DNA from: Oidiodendron maius Zn
Taxonomy: Eukaryota > Ascomycota > Leotiomycetes > Myxotrichaceae
Assembly: GCA_000827325.1 (NCBI GenBank)
Contig: KN832879.1
Span: 310,001 to 374,000 of the forward strand
Direction of reading: 5' to 3'
DNA length: 64,000 nucleotides
Shown: positions 11,201-23,368 of the stretch, piece by piece
Position numbering within the stretch: position 1 is the stretch's first letter
Layout: each line of letters begins with the position of its first letter
The notes under the pieces: generated by a model
What the model saw: the letters and a program-made list of their open reading frames with translations, nothing else
Databases searched by the model: none
Told to the model about the DNA's origin: nothing
Position numbers and translations under genes: made by a program

Positions 11201-14200
11201 ATGGCGATCAGAGGAGTAGTAGCAAAACCCCATTCTTCAGCTCCAAGAAGACAGGCGATGGCAACGTCTCGTCCGGTGCGGAGCTGACCATCCGTCTGCA
11301 CCACGACACGACCACGCAAGTCATTCAAGACAAGCGTCTGATGCGTCTCCGCGAGACCCAATTCCCATGGGAGACCAGCATACTTGATACCAGTCCATCG
11401 CGAAGCGCCAGTTCCACCATCGTGGCCAGATATCAGGATATGATCCGCTTTGGCTTTAGCGACACCGGAAGCGACGATACCCACACCAGTCTCGGAAACG
11501 AGCTTGACGGAGACACGAGAGCGGGGATTGGAGCATTTCAGATCGTAGATGAGTTGTTTGAGATCCTCAATGGAGTAAATGTCGTGGTGTGGAGGAGGTG
11601 AGATCAGACCGACGCCGGGGGTGGAGTGCCGGGTACGAGCGATAGACTTGGAGACCTTGTGGCCGGGCAGCTCGCCACCCTCTCCAGGCTTGGCACCTTG
11701 GGCCATCTTGATTTGGAGCTCGTCGGAGTCAGCAAGGTAGTTGGAGGTCACGCCGAAGCGGCCAGAGGCAACTTGCTTGATAGCAGATCGCATGGTATCG
11801 CCGTTTGCCATCCTCTCGGATCGCTCGGGGTCTTCACCACCTTCGCCAGTATTCGATTTGCCGCCGAGACGGTTCATAGCCACGGCAAGGGTAGAGTGGG
11901 ACTCCATAGAGATGGAACCGTAAGACATAGCTCCGGTACAGAACCGGCGCACGATTTCGGTCCACGGCTCCACTTGGTCAATCGGCACCGGGGTGCTTTC
12001 ATCGAACTTGAAGTCAAGCAAGCCGCGAAGTGTGCAATGCTTGATCTGTTCATACTCCGAGAGGGAGTACGCCTCGTAAGACTTGTCGTTCTTGGTGCGT
12101 ACCGCATCCTGGATGTTGGCGATGGATACGGGGTCGTTGATGTGTGGTTCTCCGCCATCTCTCCAGTGATACTCGCCCGACTCGGCCAGTCCTGGGATGC
12201 TGACTGTGTACCGCGAGGGGAACCCCTTCTCGTGGAAGCGGAAAGCGTCCTCAGCGATGAGCTCGAATGTAATGCCCTTGATCCGGGTAGCGGTGCCTTT
12301 GAAGCAACGATCGACGACAGTGTCGTCAACTCCTAAGGCCTCAAAGATTTGGGCTCCCTTGTAACTTGCCAGTGTGGAGATGCCCATCTTACTCATGACC
12401 TTGAGAATACCGCCATCGGCAGAGTACTTGTAGTTCCGGATGAGGATATCGTCACTGAGCTTCTTTCTGACCAAGCCCTCACGGTTGAGCTTCAGGATGC
12501 ACTCCATAGCGAGGTATGGGTTGATGCCATCGGCACCGTAGCCGAGCAGGACACACATGTGATGAACTTCTCTGGCTTCGGCAGTCTCGACAATCAAGGC
12601 AGCTAGGGACCGCCACTTATTGTTGACAAGGTGATGGTGGACCATGCCGCAAGCAAGGAGGGCGGAGACCGGGACGCGGTCGGCTGAGGTAGCACGGTCA
12701 GAGAGAATGATGATTCTGTCGCGGTTTTCAATAGCAGCAGTCGCTTGGTTGCAGATGAAATCAAGGTGCTTGATATAACCCTGAATACCCTCGGACTTGG
12801 GGAAGGTGAGATCAATCACCTTGACTGTCCAAGATGGATGCAGCCGACTGATATTCTTTAGGGCGTTGAATTCAGGGATCGAGAGAACTGGGGTAGGGAG
12901 GAGCAGGCGGCCGCACTGAGATGAGTCCATCTCGAGCAGGTTACCTTGAGGACCAACATAGCATTCCAGTGACATGACAATGGCCTCTCGAATAGGATCA
13001 ATGGGAGGATTTGTGACCTGTGCGAAGAGCTGTCGGAAGTACTCATACAGCAATCGAGGGGCTTGTGCCAGGCATGCCAAGGGGGCATCGTTACCCATGG
13101 AACCGAGAGCTTCTTTCTCATCAGATGCCATGGGAGCGAGAAGCAGGCTAACCTGTTCAAACGAATATCCGAAAGCTTTCAGCATGGCATCCTCTTGGAT
13201 AGCAGCCGCATCGGGCTTGGGAGCTAAATCGAGAGAGCCTTCAGCGGTGAGCTCCTCATGCACTTTGGGCAGGCTGATCAGCTCATTCTCGAGCCACGCC
13301 TTGAAATCATGGCGGTTGGCTACAGTATTCTTCAGCTCAGAGTCGTCGATGATACGACCTGCCAGGGTGTCGACGAGCAGCATCTTTCCAGGCTGCAGTC
13401 GGCCCTTCAGCACCACGCGCTCAGGATCGACCTGAATAGTGCCGACCTCAGAGGCGCAGATGATGCGGTCATCGTCCATCACATAGTATCTGCAAGGCCG
13501 TAGACCGTTTCGGTCCAGGTTGGCACCGCAGTACCGCCCATCGGCGAACGTGAATAGCGCGGGTCCGTCCCAGGGCTCCATCTGGCAGGCGGCCCACTCA
13601 TAGAAGGCGGCTTTCTTGGGGTCCATAGCAGCGTTGTCCTGCCAGGCCTCGGGGACCATGAGCATGACCGCTTCAGGCAGGGACAGGACACCATTGATGG
13701 TCAGGAGCTCGAGCACGTTGTCAAAGGCGGCAGAGTCAGAGCCGCCATCTTCAACGATAGGATACAGCATCTCTAGTTCATCGCCAAAGATGTCGGACTG
13801 CATGACGCCCTCTCGGGCGCGCATCCAGTTCTTGTTCCCTCGCAGCGTGTTGATCTCACCTGATCACGTTGTTAGTGAGGGAATTCTCTGGCAGCAGGAG
13901 ATTTACGAGCACCATACCATTGTGCGCGGCCCACCGGAGGGGTTGGGCACGGTCCCAAGAGGGGAAAGTGTTTGTGGAGAAACGGGAGTGTACAAGAGCA
14001 AAGTGGGCTTCGTAGTCGGCGTTTACTAAGTCATAGTAATACTGGTATACCTGGACGGGGGCGAGCTGGCCCTTGTAGACAATGTTCTTGTTCGAGAGGG
14101 AGCACAGGTAGAACCAGTTCTGCAAGCCAATGGTATGGGTGGCACGCTTGCGGAGCACGTAGAGCTGCCTCTCGAAGAATCTCTCATCAAAACGCTCAGG

Positions 14201-14976
14201 ATCTGTGATCTCGGGGGCATTGCCCTCGCCATACGCAGAAGTCAAGACCACAAAGGGTTGCAGGATAATGGGTTCTCGCGAGGCCGCCGCTGGCCCCAGG
14301 AGCGTGGCATCCTTGGGCGGCGCTCGCCAGCCCAGCACCCTCAATCCCAGCGACTCCGCGATATCCTCCAGCTGCCTCTTGGACTCCTGCAGCGTCTCCT
14401 CATCGGGCTTGAAGAACAGGTTGCCCACCGCGTACTGCCCCGGCGGCGGCAGTACGATATCCGTCTCGCGCTCAAAATTTTTGACGAAGAACTTGTGCGG
14501 GATTGAGGTCATGACCCCTGCGCCGTCGCCATCTCGCGCATCCGAGCCCACGGCGCCCCGATGGGTCATGTTACAGAGGAGGTTTCGTGCTGTAGGAGAG
14601 GGGTCAGCTAGTGGTGCATAGACGGAAGGAGTTGAGGGGCAGACCATCGCTGACGATTTTATGGCTTGCTTTGCCCTTTATATGGCTGGGTGGTGTTAGC
14701 TTCGTGCATGATATTATTCCCCGGAATGAGACCTACCAGGCAAATCCCACACCACAGGCATCCTTCTCCAATGACGGATCATACAGACCTCTGAAGCACG
14801 TCAGTAGGTATTTCTGGAAAAGAAGGGATCAAGGTCGAGAAGAGGATAACTCACTGCTTCACAGGCAGGGCGCCGGCCCATGACTCGTTCTGCTCGGCCT
14901 GGTACTCGTATGGGTGGTAGGGCTGGTTCTCGGCGTCAATCTGGGTTTGTCTGTCATCGAAGTCGAGAGCGGCCAT
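8299..14976 (-). CDS. GLT1: NADH-dependent glutamate synthase, GOGAT (2130 aa)
   Basis: Makes two glutamates from glutamine and 2-oxoglutarate using NADH; central to ammonium assimilation. Six exons: 14976-14855, 14790-14737, 14685-14645, 14589-13918, 13859-8519 and 8461-8299; 6393 nt in frame. The start MAALDFDDRQ gives a propeptide ending before Cys53 (DACGVGF), the N-terminal nucleophile of the glutamine amidotransferase domain. The FMN/synthase core follows, with GISTLASYKGAQ and the 3Fe-4S cysteines in CHLNSCPVG. The C-terminal beta-like part carries the 4Fe-4S motifs CMDCGVPFC and CPAPCEGAC, an FAD site (GSGPAGLACADQL) and an NADH site (GGGDTGNDC). The fused alpha-beta layout and length match fungal GLT1. 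Four introns cluster in the first ~900 coding nt and one lies near the 3' end; joins were fixed by conserved sequence (FACHIKGK, HNGEINTLRGN, SLIVWGINEGRQ). Confidence 0.97.
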
Positions 14977-15486
14977 AGCAGCCCTCTCAGAATGGGTACG
15001 GGCGAGGAGCAGGCGCGGGTGCAATGGCGGGAGGTTTCTGGGTAATAATTTTGTTTTGTGGTTTCTGCACGGGGCGTGTCAGCGCACTGGTGCTGGTGAC
15101 GTTGGTGCAGATCGCGGGTGGGTAAGATGACGGGGGGATAAAATGCTGGAAAGAGGGCTGGCGACAGCCTCACTCGAGGAAGGAATCGCCAGATATAGAG
15201 CGAAAAATGAAGAATCCAATGAGCCACTCTCCCAAATTGAATTCCCAGCAACCTCTCTCTCTGCCCGCCATGATGCACTGCAGCTTCTCGCCATTGCCTG
15301 GGCGCGCCAGGCTTATCCAGGCGCCGGCTGGCGGGGCAGTACCCGGCAAAGGAGCTGGGAGGCCAGAAAGAGCCGCGAGGACAAGAGAAGATGGCACTCA
15401 CCTGGCAGATGGGGATGGACGGAGAGGGAGAAGGGCGCCGTCAAGACTCGTCCTTTTTTTCAACTGCGAATACTTTTTGGAGTGAA

Positions 15487-15516
15487 GGAGGGAAGAAAAA
15501 GGGAGGGAAGAAAAAG
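15487..15516. repeat. 15-bp perfect tandem duplication, purine-rich
   Basis: Two adjacent copies of GGAGGGAAGAAAAAG in the GLT1 upstream region. Short polypurine repeat. Confidence 0.7.
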
Positions 15517-16146
15517 GTGGGAGAGCAAAGAAATGCTCGGCCGGGGCGTATCGGAGGGGCCCGCTTGGGAGGGACGTTACTATGGGCTGGCAGATCAACC
15601 GAACACCTCCAGCACGCCAAGAAGGGCAGAGACACCACAGAAGAAGGGGTAAAACCTGAGGAATTGTTGTGGAGACGGGGGTAATAGAATGGCTGACATG
15701 CGTTCTCTCTAGGCACGGCTTCCCCTCGCGCTCTCAGCCTCCCAAGTGCTATCCTCCGCGGCCGCCGACTTTCCTGCTCGCGCGCATTTCAAACCCACGA
15801 GCACCGTCAGCAGCATCCAGCATCCAGCACCCGTTCACAGAACCCCCACACTGCACGGGCAGGCCATCTTGGTTTAACCGTGCAGCTAAGGGACAGGCAT
15901 CCAGCAGGGGGTGCCGTACGACATCGACGCCTCTGTGTTGGGCCAACTGCGCGCTACCGGCCACCATTGAACCCTATGCTCGCTCGCGGCCAATCTGCTG
16001 TGGCATATTACCCAGGCTGCCGTCGAAAATATCTACGACCGCAGCCGCGACTACGAGGACTGCTAGGGGAGGTCGTCTAGTGCGGGCTGGAATATGGCCG
16101 AGGCAGAAGCCATACCGTCATTCACTGGGCATTATCGAACCGATGC

Positions 16147-16182
16147 TATACTGTACTACTGTACATACCATAGTACAGTATA
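16147..16182. repeat. 10-bp perfect inverted repeat (TATACTGTAC / GTACAGTATA)
   Basis: Arms at 16147-16156 and 16173-16182 with a 16-bp spacer that itself repeats TACTGTAC. It could form a hairpin or bind a dimeric protein; no known element recognised. Confidence 0.6.
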
Positions 16183-16310
16183 TAGTACGTTGCATACCCT
16201 CGGGCTATGCGAAGGAATGGACCCAGGTTCATTGCAGTGCGAGGTCCGCCGTTGGGCCACCCTCCAGCATGGCCGGGCACGTGTTATCGCAATCAGCATC
16301 ACTATCACTT

Positions 16311-16344
16311 ATCTCTGATCTCTATCTCTGTATCTCTATCTCTG
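16311..16344. repeat. Imperfect (ATCTCT)n microsatellite
   Basis: Run of ATCTCTG/ATCTCT units on the plus strand, followed from about 16,435 by a C/T-rich tract. Simple sequence. Confidence 0.7.
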
Positions 16345-18783
16345 CCAGATTGTACATTATCGACCTGCGTGGTACCAAGATGCCTGCCCAGGTACGTACC
16401 AGTGCTCTATCGCACATATATATCCTCATGTTCATCCTCTCTCACATCCTCTCTCCCACACACTCTCCCATCCTTTCCCACCCCCTCTTCTCCACTCCTT
16501 CCTCCCTCCTTTCATCAAACACACGAGCATCCGTCCTTCTCCGACATCGCAGCCTCGGGCGAACCCCGCCACCAATCACACGCCGCCCAATTCTCCCAGC
16601 CAGAGCTGCCATTCTCACCCGCCGAAGAATGACTCCACCCGCGGTCCGACCTGAGAAAAAAATACCACGAAAGCCGCAGTACCTGCGAAATCTTTCCCCT
16701 CCCCAAATCCTCCACATGCGTGTCTCTCCATCCCCTTTCTTGCCCCGCGCATGCCTACTATCGACCCCCGCGCCTGATTGGGCCCGGCCGCCGGTGACAC
16801 ACGGCTCTGATTCAGCCCACAGCCTGTGGTAATCCGCGCATGCTGATAGGCGGGAGTTTTTGCTGTACGGGATGGTATTACGGAGTGTGTTTTTGCACAC
16901 GATGGAGATACCACCGCATCAAAACGCGTGCTGAATGCAGTACTCCGGCGACGTGGTTGGTCCCAACAGTGGGCTCCGCGCGTGCAATGGGATACCCAGC
17001 TAGGTAAATGTGCGTCCTGATGCCTTCTGCGTGCTTGCTTACCCTGCCTTGTCTGTGGACCCCGCCCTTGACCTTGCCTGCCTTTGCCCTACGCAGCTGG
17101 TCTCCGACTTGCTCTGGTTCCAGTGCGTAAAGGTAGGGCAGAGCAAGGTAAGCTGTAAGCTGGGCGAGAATAGTGCTGCTGCTGCGCAGCCATTTGTCTA
17201 GGGCGGGCAGGGGATGTAGGACATCCGTAAGCCCAGCACCGCACTGATGTTAGTGACGTCGATCGTGAAGAGCCTCTTCCTTCTTCTCTACTGAGCAGTA
17301 GCTTCACATACTACGTTACGACGCTGTGGACACCTCTCAGTTACACAATTAAACCCACTTACACCATCCATACATGTCCATCCCCAAAGGTATCTCCAAA
17401 ATAGCTCACCTCCCTTCCCATAACTCAGGCCATCCCTCCCGCGCATCCTCTCCTCTCAGACCCAAACCCCGCGAAAAAAAGCAAAGCCAATCCTAAGTGC
17501 AAGAAAAAGGAATACATACCTGCGCCTGAACCTCCCCAGGCCAAGAAAAGCCTCCACGTCGGAGCGACTCGGGCGCGCACGCCCTGCCAAGGCGTGCAGA
17601 GTCAGATAGAGAGGCAGAAATGAGAAACAGGGTTAGGAAAAATAAATATTGTTGAGGAATTTTTAATGTGAGGATTCGGGCGCAGCTTTACTCGGTAAGG
17701 AGGTGGGAGAGAGGGTTTAATACAGTGTAGGTAGGGTAGTGAACCTGAAACTGGCTGTCGAGGCTGGCGGGAGGCTGAACGAGTTTGAATCACCCCTACT
17801 TTAGTCTCATTTTCTTCTATGCTCTCCACAGAAGATTGTGCCTATAGTCAGTGGTTTTTAAGAGTTGAATTTTTATTGGCTTCTATTATTCATCTGTGTT
17901 TAATTTGCTATACTTGTTTTAATATATCTAGATTTAACTGATATACAGTATGTCCAAATCTACCCCTCTATAAAAACGAACGAACTATAATATCACACAT
18001 CACCACACATCACCACAAATCCCAACTTCCTTTACGACCCAACCCCCCTTTATGCGCCTCGCAATGAAATAGCCCAGCTCCCCAGGAGCTTTCCTACCTA
18101 GCCTAGCTCTCTATCCCTCCAAGGTGACGAGAGCCTTTCGGTCAGCATTTTGTTCCACACCTCACGTCCAAAACCCATGTCTTTCCTACGGCAGAGGCTT
18201 TCCTCCACTTATATAGCTCTAAAAGCCACTCAAACCAACACAAGATACTCTTCAAAGAAATCGCAGTCCTGATCAAAGGACAGGAATCAATTAAATATAC
18301 ACCTCTAGGGATCCAGTTGGTCTCGAAGGCTTGCATCCCCCACGGTGTTCAGCACGCGAAGCCACCATCCGTAATATCGTCAAATAATTAATCCCTCTTT
18401 TCTTCGCACTCGGACACAGATCATCCCAGGGGCGTGCAATGCATCCTGAATCTACAATTATCAGAAAAGGCATGTTTCAACTTTGACGTACTAAGAGGAC
18501 AGAGTTATTACGCCTCCGCCACGTTTGAGCATGACCTGGCTGGTGAGATTTAGACTTCGAAGGTTAGAGAACCATTAGGTCGGCATGGTGACGGAGTAGA
18601 ACGAGGCATGCATCTAGTAGTCAATGGTGTCAATCGCTGGTTTGGCGTAGTTTTATAACTTAGCTGGGGCGTAAGGCTGGAAATGGACCTTTCTAAGCGC
18701 AGCCTTGCGACAGCCTTTCTCGTCCGAGATCAACAAACATCAACACAAACCTGTATATATCAATCTCAACACAACCGCACAGG

Positions 18784-19872
18784 ATGTATTCCTTACCCAG
18801 TCTCGCACCGCAGGATGTAAATCATCTACCATTATCCACTTTAAACTAATATCAATCCCACTAACAAACATTACAGTCCCATTCACTATGGTACACGTCG
18901 TCACACACCACTCCCCTAACGCCTCCATCTCACCTCGATCCCCTCCACAATGAACACCTACCAACATCCCTCACCGCAGCCACGGCAGGCCCTACGGGGC
19001 ACCAAGTCCCTCACCGCCGACATCACGCCTCGCACCACAGACATCCCCTGGCGCGATTACGCCTGGACGAGGAATCCATGGCGCGGCGGCGGCAGAACGT
19101 GCAGAACTACGGAAATTCCTGGATCCGGCCGCCGGGGATAGCGAAGTCGTTGTATCAGATGCGAGAAGAGAAGAGGGAGATGGAAGAGCACCAAGAGGCC
19201 ATGAGGCGCGAGGCGCTGGCGCAAGAGTTGGCGGAGGCGGAGGCGGAAGGACTGGAGGACATGATGAGGAGGGATGGAGAGGGGGAAGGAGTGGGTGAGA
19301 TGGACGAGGGGAGGGATCTCGATGAGGATGTGCCGGAGGGAGACGCGGACGTTACGGGGCTGGGGGAGGAGGAGGACGATGGTGGGGATAGGGTGAATGG
19401 CGGGGAGGAGGTGCCGAGAGGGGTGCTGGCGTCGAGGATGCCGGAGGATGTGTACCGTGAAGCACTAGTAAGGGGAGAGGAGGCAAGAGGAACTATGTTT
19501 GGAGATGAAGGGGGTTCGACAGTGGATGAGGAGGATAGGGCGCAGATGTTGCGGGAAGAGGATCTGGTGCATGAGACTCACGAACATGGCGATCTGGATA
19601 TGGATGGAGATGTGAACCTTGATGACGACATCCCTGAGGCGGAAGAAGGCGGATATGAGCACACCGATACGGAGGCAGAGTTGACCAGCAGTGAGGAGGA
19701 TAGCGTGGATGAAGGGCTGTTTAACAGACATCAACCAGCTTCGAGTATGGTGAGGAGTGATGGGACGCAGAATAGTATGGATATTGGGAGTCTGCGGTCT
19801 CAAGGGAGCAGTCAGATGGGAAGCAGCCCGGCGCCACGAGCAGGCTTCCGGAGTCGTCGAGGCGGACCTTAA
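18784..19872 (+). CDS. APC15: Anaphase-promoting complex subunit 15-like (342 aa)
   Basis: Small subunit of the APC/C ubiquitin ligase, linked in other organisms to release of the mitotic checkpoint complex. Two exons: 18784-18816 (11 codons, MYSLPSLAPQD) and 18877-19872, joined over a 60-nt intron. The join gives APQDSHSLWYTSS, the N-terminal signature of fungal Apc15/Mnd2 proteins, which a start at the internal ATG (19078) would lose. Next come ARLRLDEESMARRRQNVQNY and SWIRPPGIAKSLYQMREE, also family hallmarks, then a Glu-rich helix (~120-150). The rest is very acidic and low in complexity (Asp/Glu/Gly), with a Ser- and Arg-containing tail. The tail is expected to be disordered. It converges with BET1 (254 bp between stops). 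Confidence 0.83.
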
Positions 19873-20126
19873 ATTTGAATCTGAGCGGTCTTGCACTGAG
19901 AGGTATCATCGATGCGGGCATCAACTTAGCATTCAGGGAGAATCCCTCCCGGAACCGGCATTTGCATTTTAAACAGCGCGCTTCTGACCATAGCAGTAAA
20001 CAGCATTAATATACAAGCCATCCAAAAAACGCCCAAGCCCATCTGGCGTTCCATGCACGATGCACGATAACGACAGTTTTTTCCCCCCTTCGAAATGCAT
20101 ACCCATTTCATATCATCTAACCTTCT

Positions 20127-21028
20127 CTAAAACACCCACACGTAGAAGAAAAGCAGTATAACGGCCAGGAAGAATGCCACCCAGACCTTCCATCCTACTC
20201 CAGTGCGCTCGGCCATCAAGAGCATCCGGTTCATGGTCCCGCGCAGCCGGATCCGCGTGTTGTCAAAAGAGTCGTTCATCTTCTCCGCCAGCGCGGAGGA
20301 GTCACGGATCTCGTCGCCGATGGCTATAGTCATCTGTCCGGGTCCAAATCATCAGTGAACACGTCCTCGATATTCTCAAATATTCCCATATCTCGAGATA
20401 TGGGTGTAGAGACGATGTTCGTGGTAGAGACTCACATCTTTTAACTGTCGAACCTTCCCCATTATCCCCTCCACCTGCCCATCATTCTGGCTCTCCAGCT
20501 CATTCAGAACCGCATCACTGTATTGTCCCCTGGAATTCCTTTCAGCACAGTTCAGGTTATATTCCTCCCCTTGCACCTCTATTCTCCCCGCCCTCCTCAT
20601 GCCCAACTACCCCCCTCCTACACCCCGTCCTTCGCTCTCTGCCTCTCAAATATTTAAATCAAACATACCTTGAATTCGGTGTTGCAGTCCTGTATCCATG
20701 CGACGGCATCTCCCCTCCCCCTACGGCATACCCATATCCTCCTCCCGGAGGCTTCGGGCTCGTACTGGCGGTGCGCGAGCGCTCCGCGCTGCCCGGGTTG
20801 TAGTTCTCGAAGAGCGCACTGCGCGGGTCGCGCTGGTGTAGCGAGGAGCTGCCAAATCTGTGCGGAAGAGAGGGAGTTTAGTTTTGGTGGTAATCTGGCA
20901 AACAGGAAGCAGTGAAGAGAAAGGATAAGAGATGTTGGGAATTTGGATAGGATAATGGAGAAGTGTTATAGGGGAAGGGGACAGGAGTGGCGAAAAGATA
21001 GGGAGGAGAAGAATTACCTTGATGACAT
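20127..21028 (-). CDS. BET1: Bet1-type SNARE (166 aa)
   Basis: Membrane-anchored SNARE for ER-Golgi vesicle fusion. Four exons: 21028-21018 (11 nt), 20857-20669, 20529-20436 and 20333-20127; 501 nt in frame. The tiny first exon encodes MSS plus part of the next Arg codon, and the join yields MSSRFGSSSLHQRDPRSALF, the typical fungal Bet1 start. A Gly/Ser/Pro-rich linker (~30-70) precedes NSRGQYSDAVLNELESQND and the SNARE helix (~75-140). The C-terminus is a single membrane anchor (VWVAFFLAVILLFFYVWVF), with almost no lumenal tail. The third junction was chosen because it restores TPNSRGQYSD. Length matches fungal Bet1. Confidence 0.92.
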
Positions 21029-21617
21029 TACTATTCGAGAGTGAAGGGCATTTGGCGTGGTGGGCTGTGGAGTTGTGTTCTCTCTTGATGCACAGTGGCC
21101 CGTACCTGGCCTCGACGATGTCCAGACGTCGAAAGTCGCTTCGGTTCAGGAACAGGCCAGCATGGGCATTGCGGAAAGGAACACAGAACTCTTCAGACAC
21201 GTGCCAGCTCACATTCAACAAAAGTCACTGGAAAATATCAAGAATATTGCCCGACCAGACAGCGGGATATTTCAGAAGCAGATGGATTTCAGAAAAGTGT
21301 CTTCTAGACTCGTTTATGCTGCTTGTATCAAAGAAGTCTGAATTCTCCTCCTGGTATCCCTAGCAATCAGATTTATAGCCCTCCATATGCCCCGCCCTCG
21401 TAATGCATGACCGCAGGAGAATAAAATCACTTTTTGGATAAACAAGAGGTGCTGGTGAGTTAGGTGCCGTTTCCATAGGTACAGACAATGGGATCCAGAG
21501 CAGTTTTTGTGTCTCTTGCGATCTGAACGACCCCATCCAGAACTCGTAATAAAGTTGTCTAGGATGAACGAGCTGTGGGGGAGCCTATCCAGAGTAATCT
21601 CAGTAATATAGCCAAAC
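21029..21617. other. Intergenic: BET1 promoter and CHZ1 3' region
   Basis: Promoter/5' UTR of BET1 and 3' UTR of CHZ1. An open frame on the minus strand could extend the CHZ1 transcript if the GTAAGT at its stop codon is spliced (see findings). Otherwise nothing is seen. Confidence 0.4.
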
Positions 21618-22068
21618 TTACTCTTCCATCTTGTCATCGTCGTCGGCGGCCTCGAAATCATCATCCTCATCCTCATCCTCGTCATCATCCTCGGGAAAAT
21701 CCTCGGCGGCCTTGGCGAAGTCAATCTTGCGACCACGCGTGCGGCGTCCATCGCTGATGATGTTGCCGGTATCGATCTCCTCCATGTTGTCGGCGTCCTC
21801 CTCGTCCGCTGCTAGGTGTCAGTAATTCGCGCAAGCACTCAGCTGTACTGTGGAAGCATACCGACTGGCGCATCCTGTGTCAATTGTCAGTCTTATACTT
21901 CCCCCAAGCTCAGCGCTGCGCGGTACATACTTCATCGAGTTCCTCCTCGCTGGAGCTGTCCTCCTCGGTCTCCATGTTCATGTCGGCACCTGTTGCCTCG
22001 TTGGCTTTGCCTTTGCCTTTGTCGAGTGGCTCCTGGACGGAGCTGCCGCCTTGAGTGGTGTCCGCCAT
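21618..22068 (-). CDS. CHZ1: Histone H2A.Z-H2B chaperone Chz1 (114 aa)
   Basis: Small acidic nuclear chaperone that carries H2A.Z-H2B dimers for SWR1 exchange. Three exons: 22068-21931, 21874-21862 (13 nt) and 21811-21618; 345 nt in frame. The CHZ motif region reads EEIDTGNIISDGRRTRG then KIDFAKAAE, matching the family's basic-in-acidic signature, flanked by Glu/Ser-rich and Asp-rich tails. The second intron ends in a tandem acceptor (TAGCAG), so a form one Ala shorter is possible (exon from 21808). The stop TAA at 21618-21620 overlaps a consensus GTAAGT donor, so an alternative 3' end cannot be excluded. Length agrees with other fungal Chz1 proteins. Confidence 0.88.
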
Positions 22069-22716
22069 CTTGGATCGGGTTCAGGCAAAGGAGTATGGAA
22101 ATCGGTTAAGAATCGCTTGGTGGTTGTGACAGAATTGGGTAATTGGAGAGATGTTGTGGTGGCCAAAACACGGTCAACGCGGTGTGCAGGTGGGCGGAGG
22201 TAGAGTCGCGGCAATCGGCCGTCAGGTCGCGCGCTTTAGCACGTGACTCGTAATGTACAGGAACATGTAAAACAATTGACGACAAGACATTCCAGGAATA
22301 ATCAATAGCCAATAGTTGGGAATTTCAATTAGAAGTCAAAGCTGATATGAGACCTCGGTTTTCGGAGAATATAAAGTTGGGTTTTCAGGGGTCTCACAAG
22401 TGAGAAAATGACCACGTATAGCAGAAGAATGGATGCCAGATACTCGGTAAATTAGCAAGGCCAAGCCAGAGGACCTATAACTCCAAAAAAAGAGATCTTC
22501 TAAATATTCAGGTGGTATTCAAAGAGTCTAAAGTTGAAGTCGGCGCTGCTATCGTAACATAGACCAGTGATACCGTCGCTTCTTAGTCTTGTACAGAACT
22601 CGCCTCCATCGAATTGCTTCCTCAATTCTTCCACTCATGTGGGCCCAAGACAGACCAGATTGCCTTTATAATTAATATCATACAAACTCGCACTGCAGAA
22701 ACTCTGATCCATAGGC
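22069..22716. other. Intergenic: CHZ1 promoter and EMC10 3' region
   Basis: Upstream of CHZ1 and downstream of EMC10, both minus strand. AT-rich toward 22,500; no gene or repeat seen. Confidence 0.4.
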
Positions 22717-23368
22717 CTATTTATCCGACCCTCCAGCAGTCAATAGAAGAAACATACCAGCAAGCAGCACCCACCAGTATCTAATTACCCATAAATTAGC
22801 ATTTTCCCCTTCCAAAATTCAAATACAGCAGATAGACAAATACTCACTGCTGGAAAAACGTCTTCTCTACCGGCGCCTCAAGCTTCCCATTCTTATTCAG
22901 GATAACAGGCTTGTTCAACTCCGGCTGCTTTCCCCTCGCCATCTTTCTCAACATAACCCGGGGCCCAAAATCCCTCGTCTGGCCCGCATCAATCTTCCCA
23001 CTCTTGCAGGTCACACCTAGCACTCCGCCCTGAGCATCCAGGGACAGGACCAACGTGGGACGAAAGCCTCTCGAGAAGCTATCTATGGACGTCATGGATG
23101 TAGAGGACTTCCATGATCGGGCAGCGGTATCGTAAACGCCTATCCGCACGAGCTCGGTCTCGGGAGGGAACTCGGGGGCGTCAAAGGAGACGAGTTCGGC
23201 GTCAAGGGTGGAAGGGTTGTATTTGATTTCGGCGAGAGGAATGGCGGGTGAGGATGAGGTACTGTCGATTGGTTGGATGTATACGGTGGTGCTGTCTATG
23301 AAATCTGATACGGCGGAAGTGCTAAATATCTGGGCGCAGAGACCGAGAAATAAGACGGGGAGCCGCAT
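22717..23368 (-). CDS. EMC10: ER membrane protein complex subunit 10-like (194 aa)
   Basis: Predicted lumenal/anchored subunit of the EMC, which inserts tail-anchored and multipass proteins at the ER. Two exons: 23368-22848 and 22780-22717, with an intron ending ATTAG after a CTAAT branch site. A signal peptide (MRLPVLFLGLCAQIFSTSAVS) is followed by a beta-rich lumenal domain (~22-165). The short second exon supplies the membrane segment: the join reads FFQQYWWVLLAGMFLLLTAGG, the usual fungal EMC10 end. Without splicing the protein would lack its anchor. The sequence is divergent outside the tail, so the call rests on architecture and the C-terminal motif. Confidence 0.8.

Larger units (their letters stand above)
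14977..18783. other. 3.8 kb gap between divergent GLT1 and APC15
   Basis: Shared upstream region of two divergent genes. From 14977 to about 17,300 it is GC-rich with pyrimidine-rich and simple repeats; from ~17,600 it turns AT-rich. Several long frames exist (for example 15669-16832, plus strand) but they are low-complexity, lack motifs, and the longest starts at GTG. I see no supportable protein gene. Long 5' leaders, regulatory sequence or a non-coding transcript are possible. Confidence 0.5.

Noticed and set aside
15669-16832. 387-codon plus-strand frame in the GLT1-APC15 gap
   Set aside because: It begins at GTG, is rich in Pro/Ser/Arg from simple GC- and CT-rich DNA, spans the microsatellite and shows no motif or intron logic.
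19078-19872. APC15 as a 264-aa single-exon gene from the internal ATG
   Set aside because: The upstream spliced version adds SHSLWYTSS and ARLRLDEES, which belong to the family; the short form would lose them.
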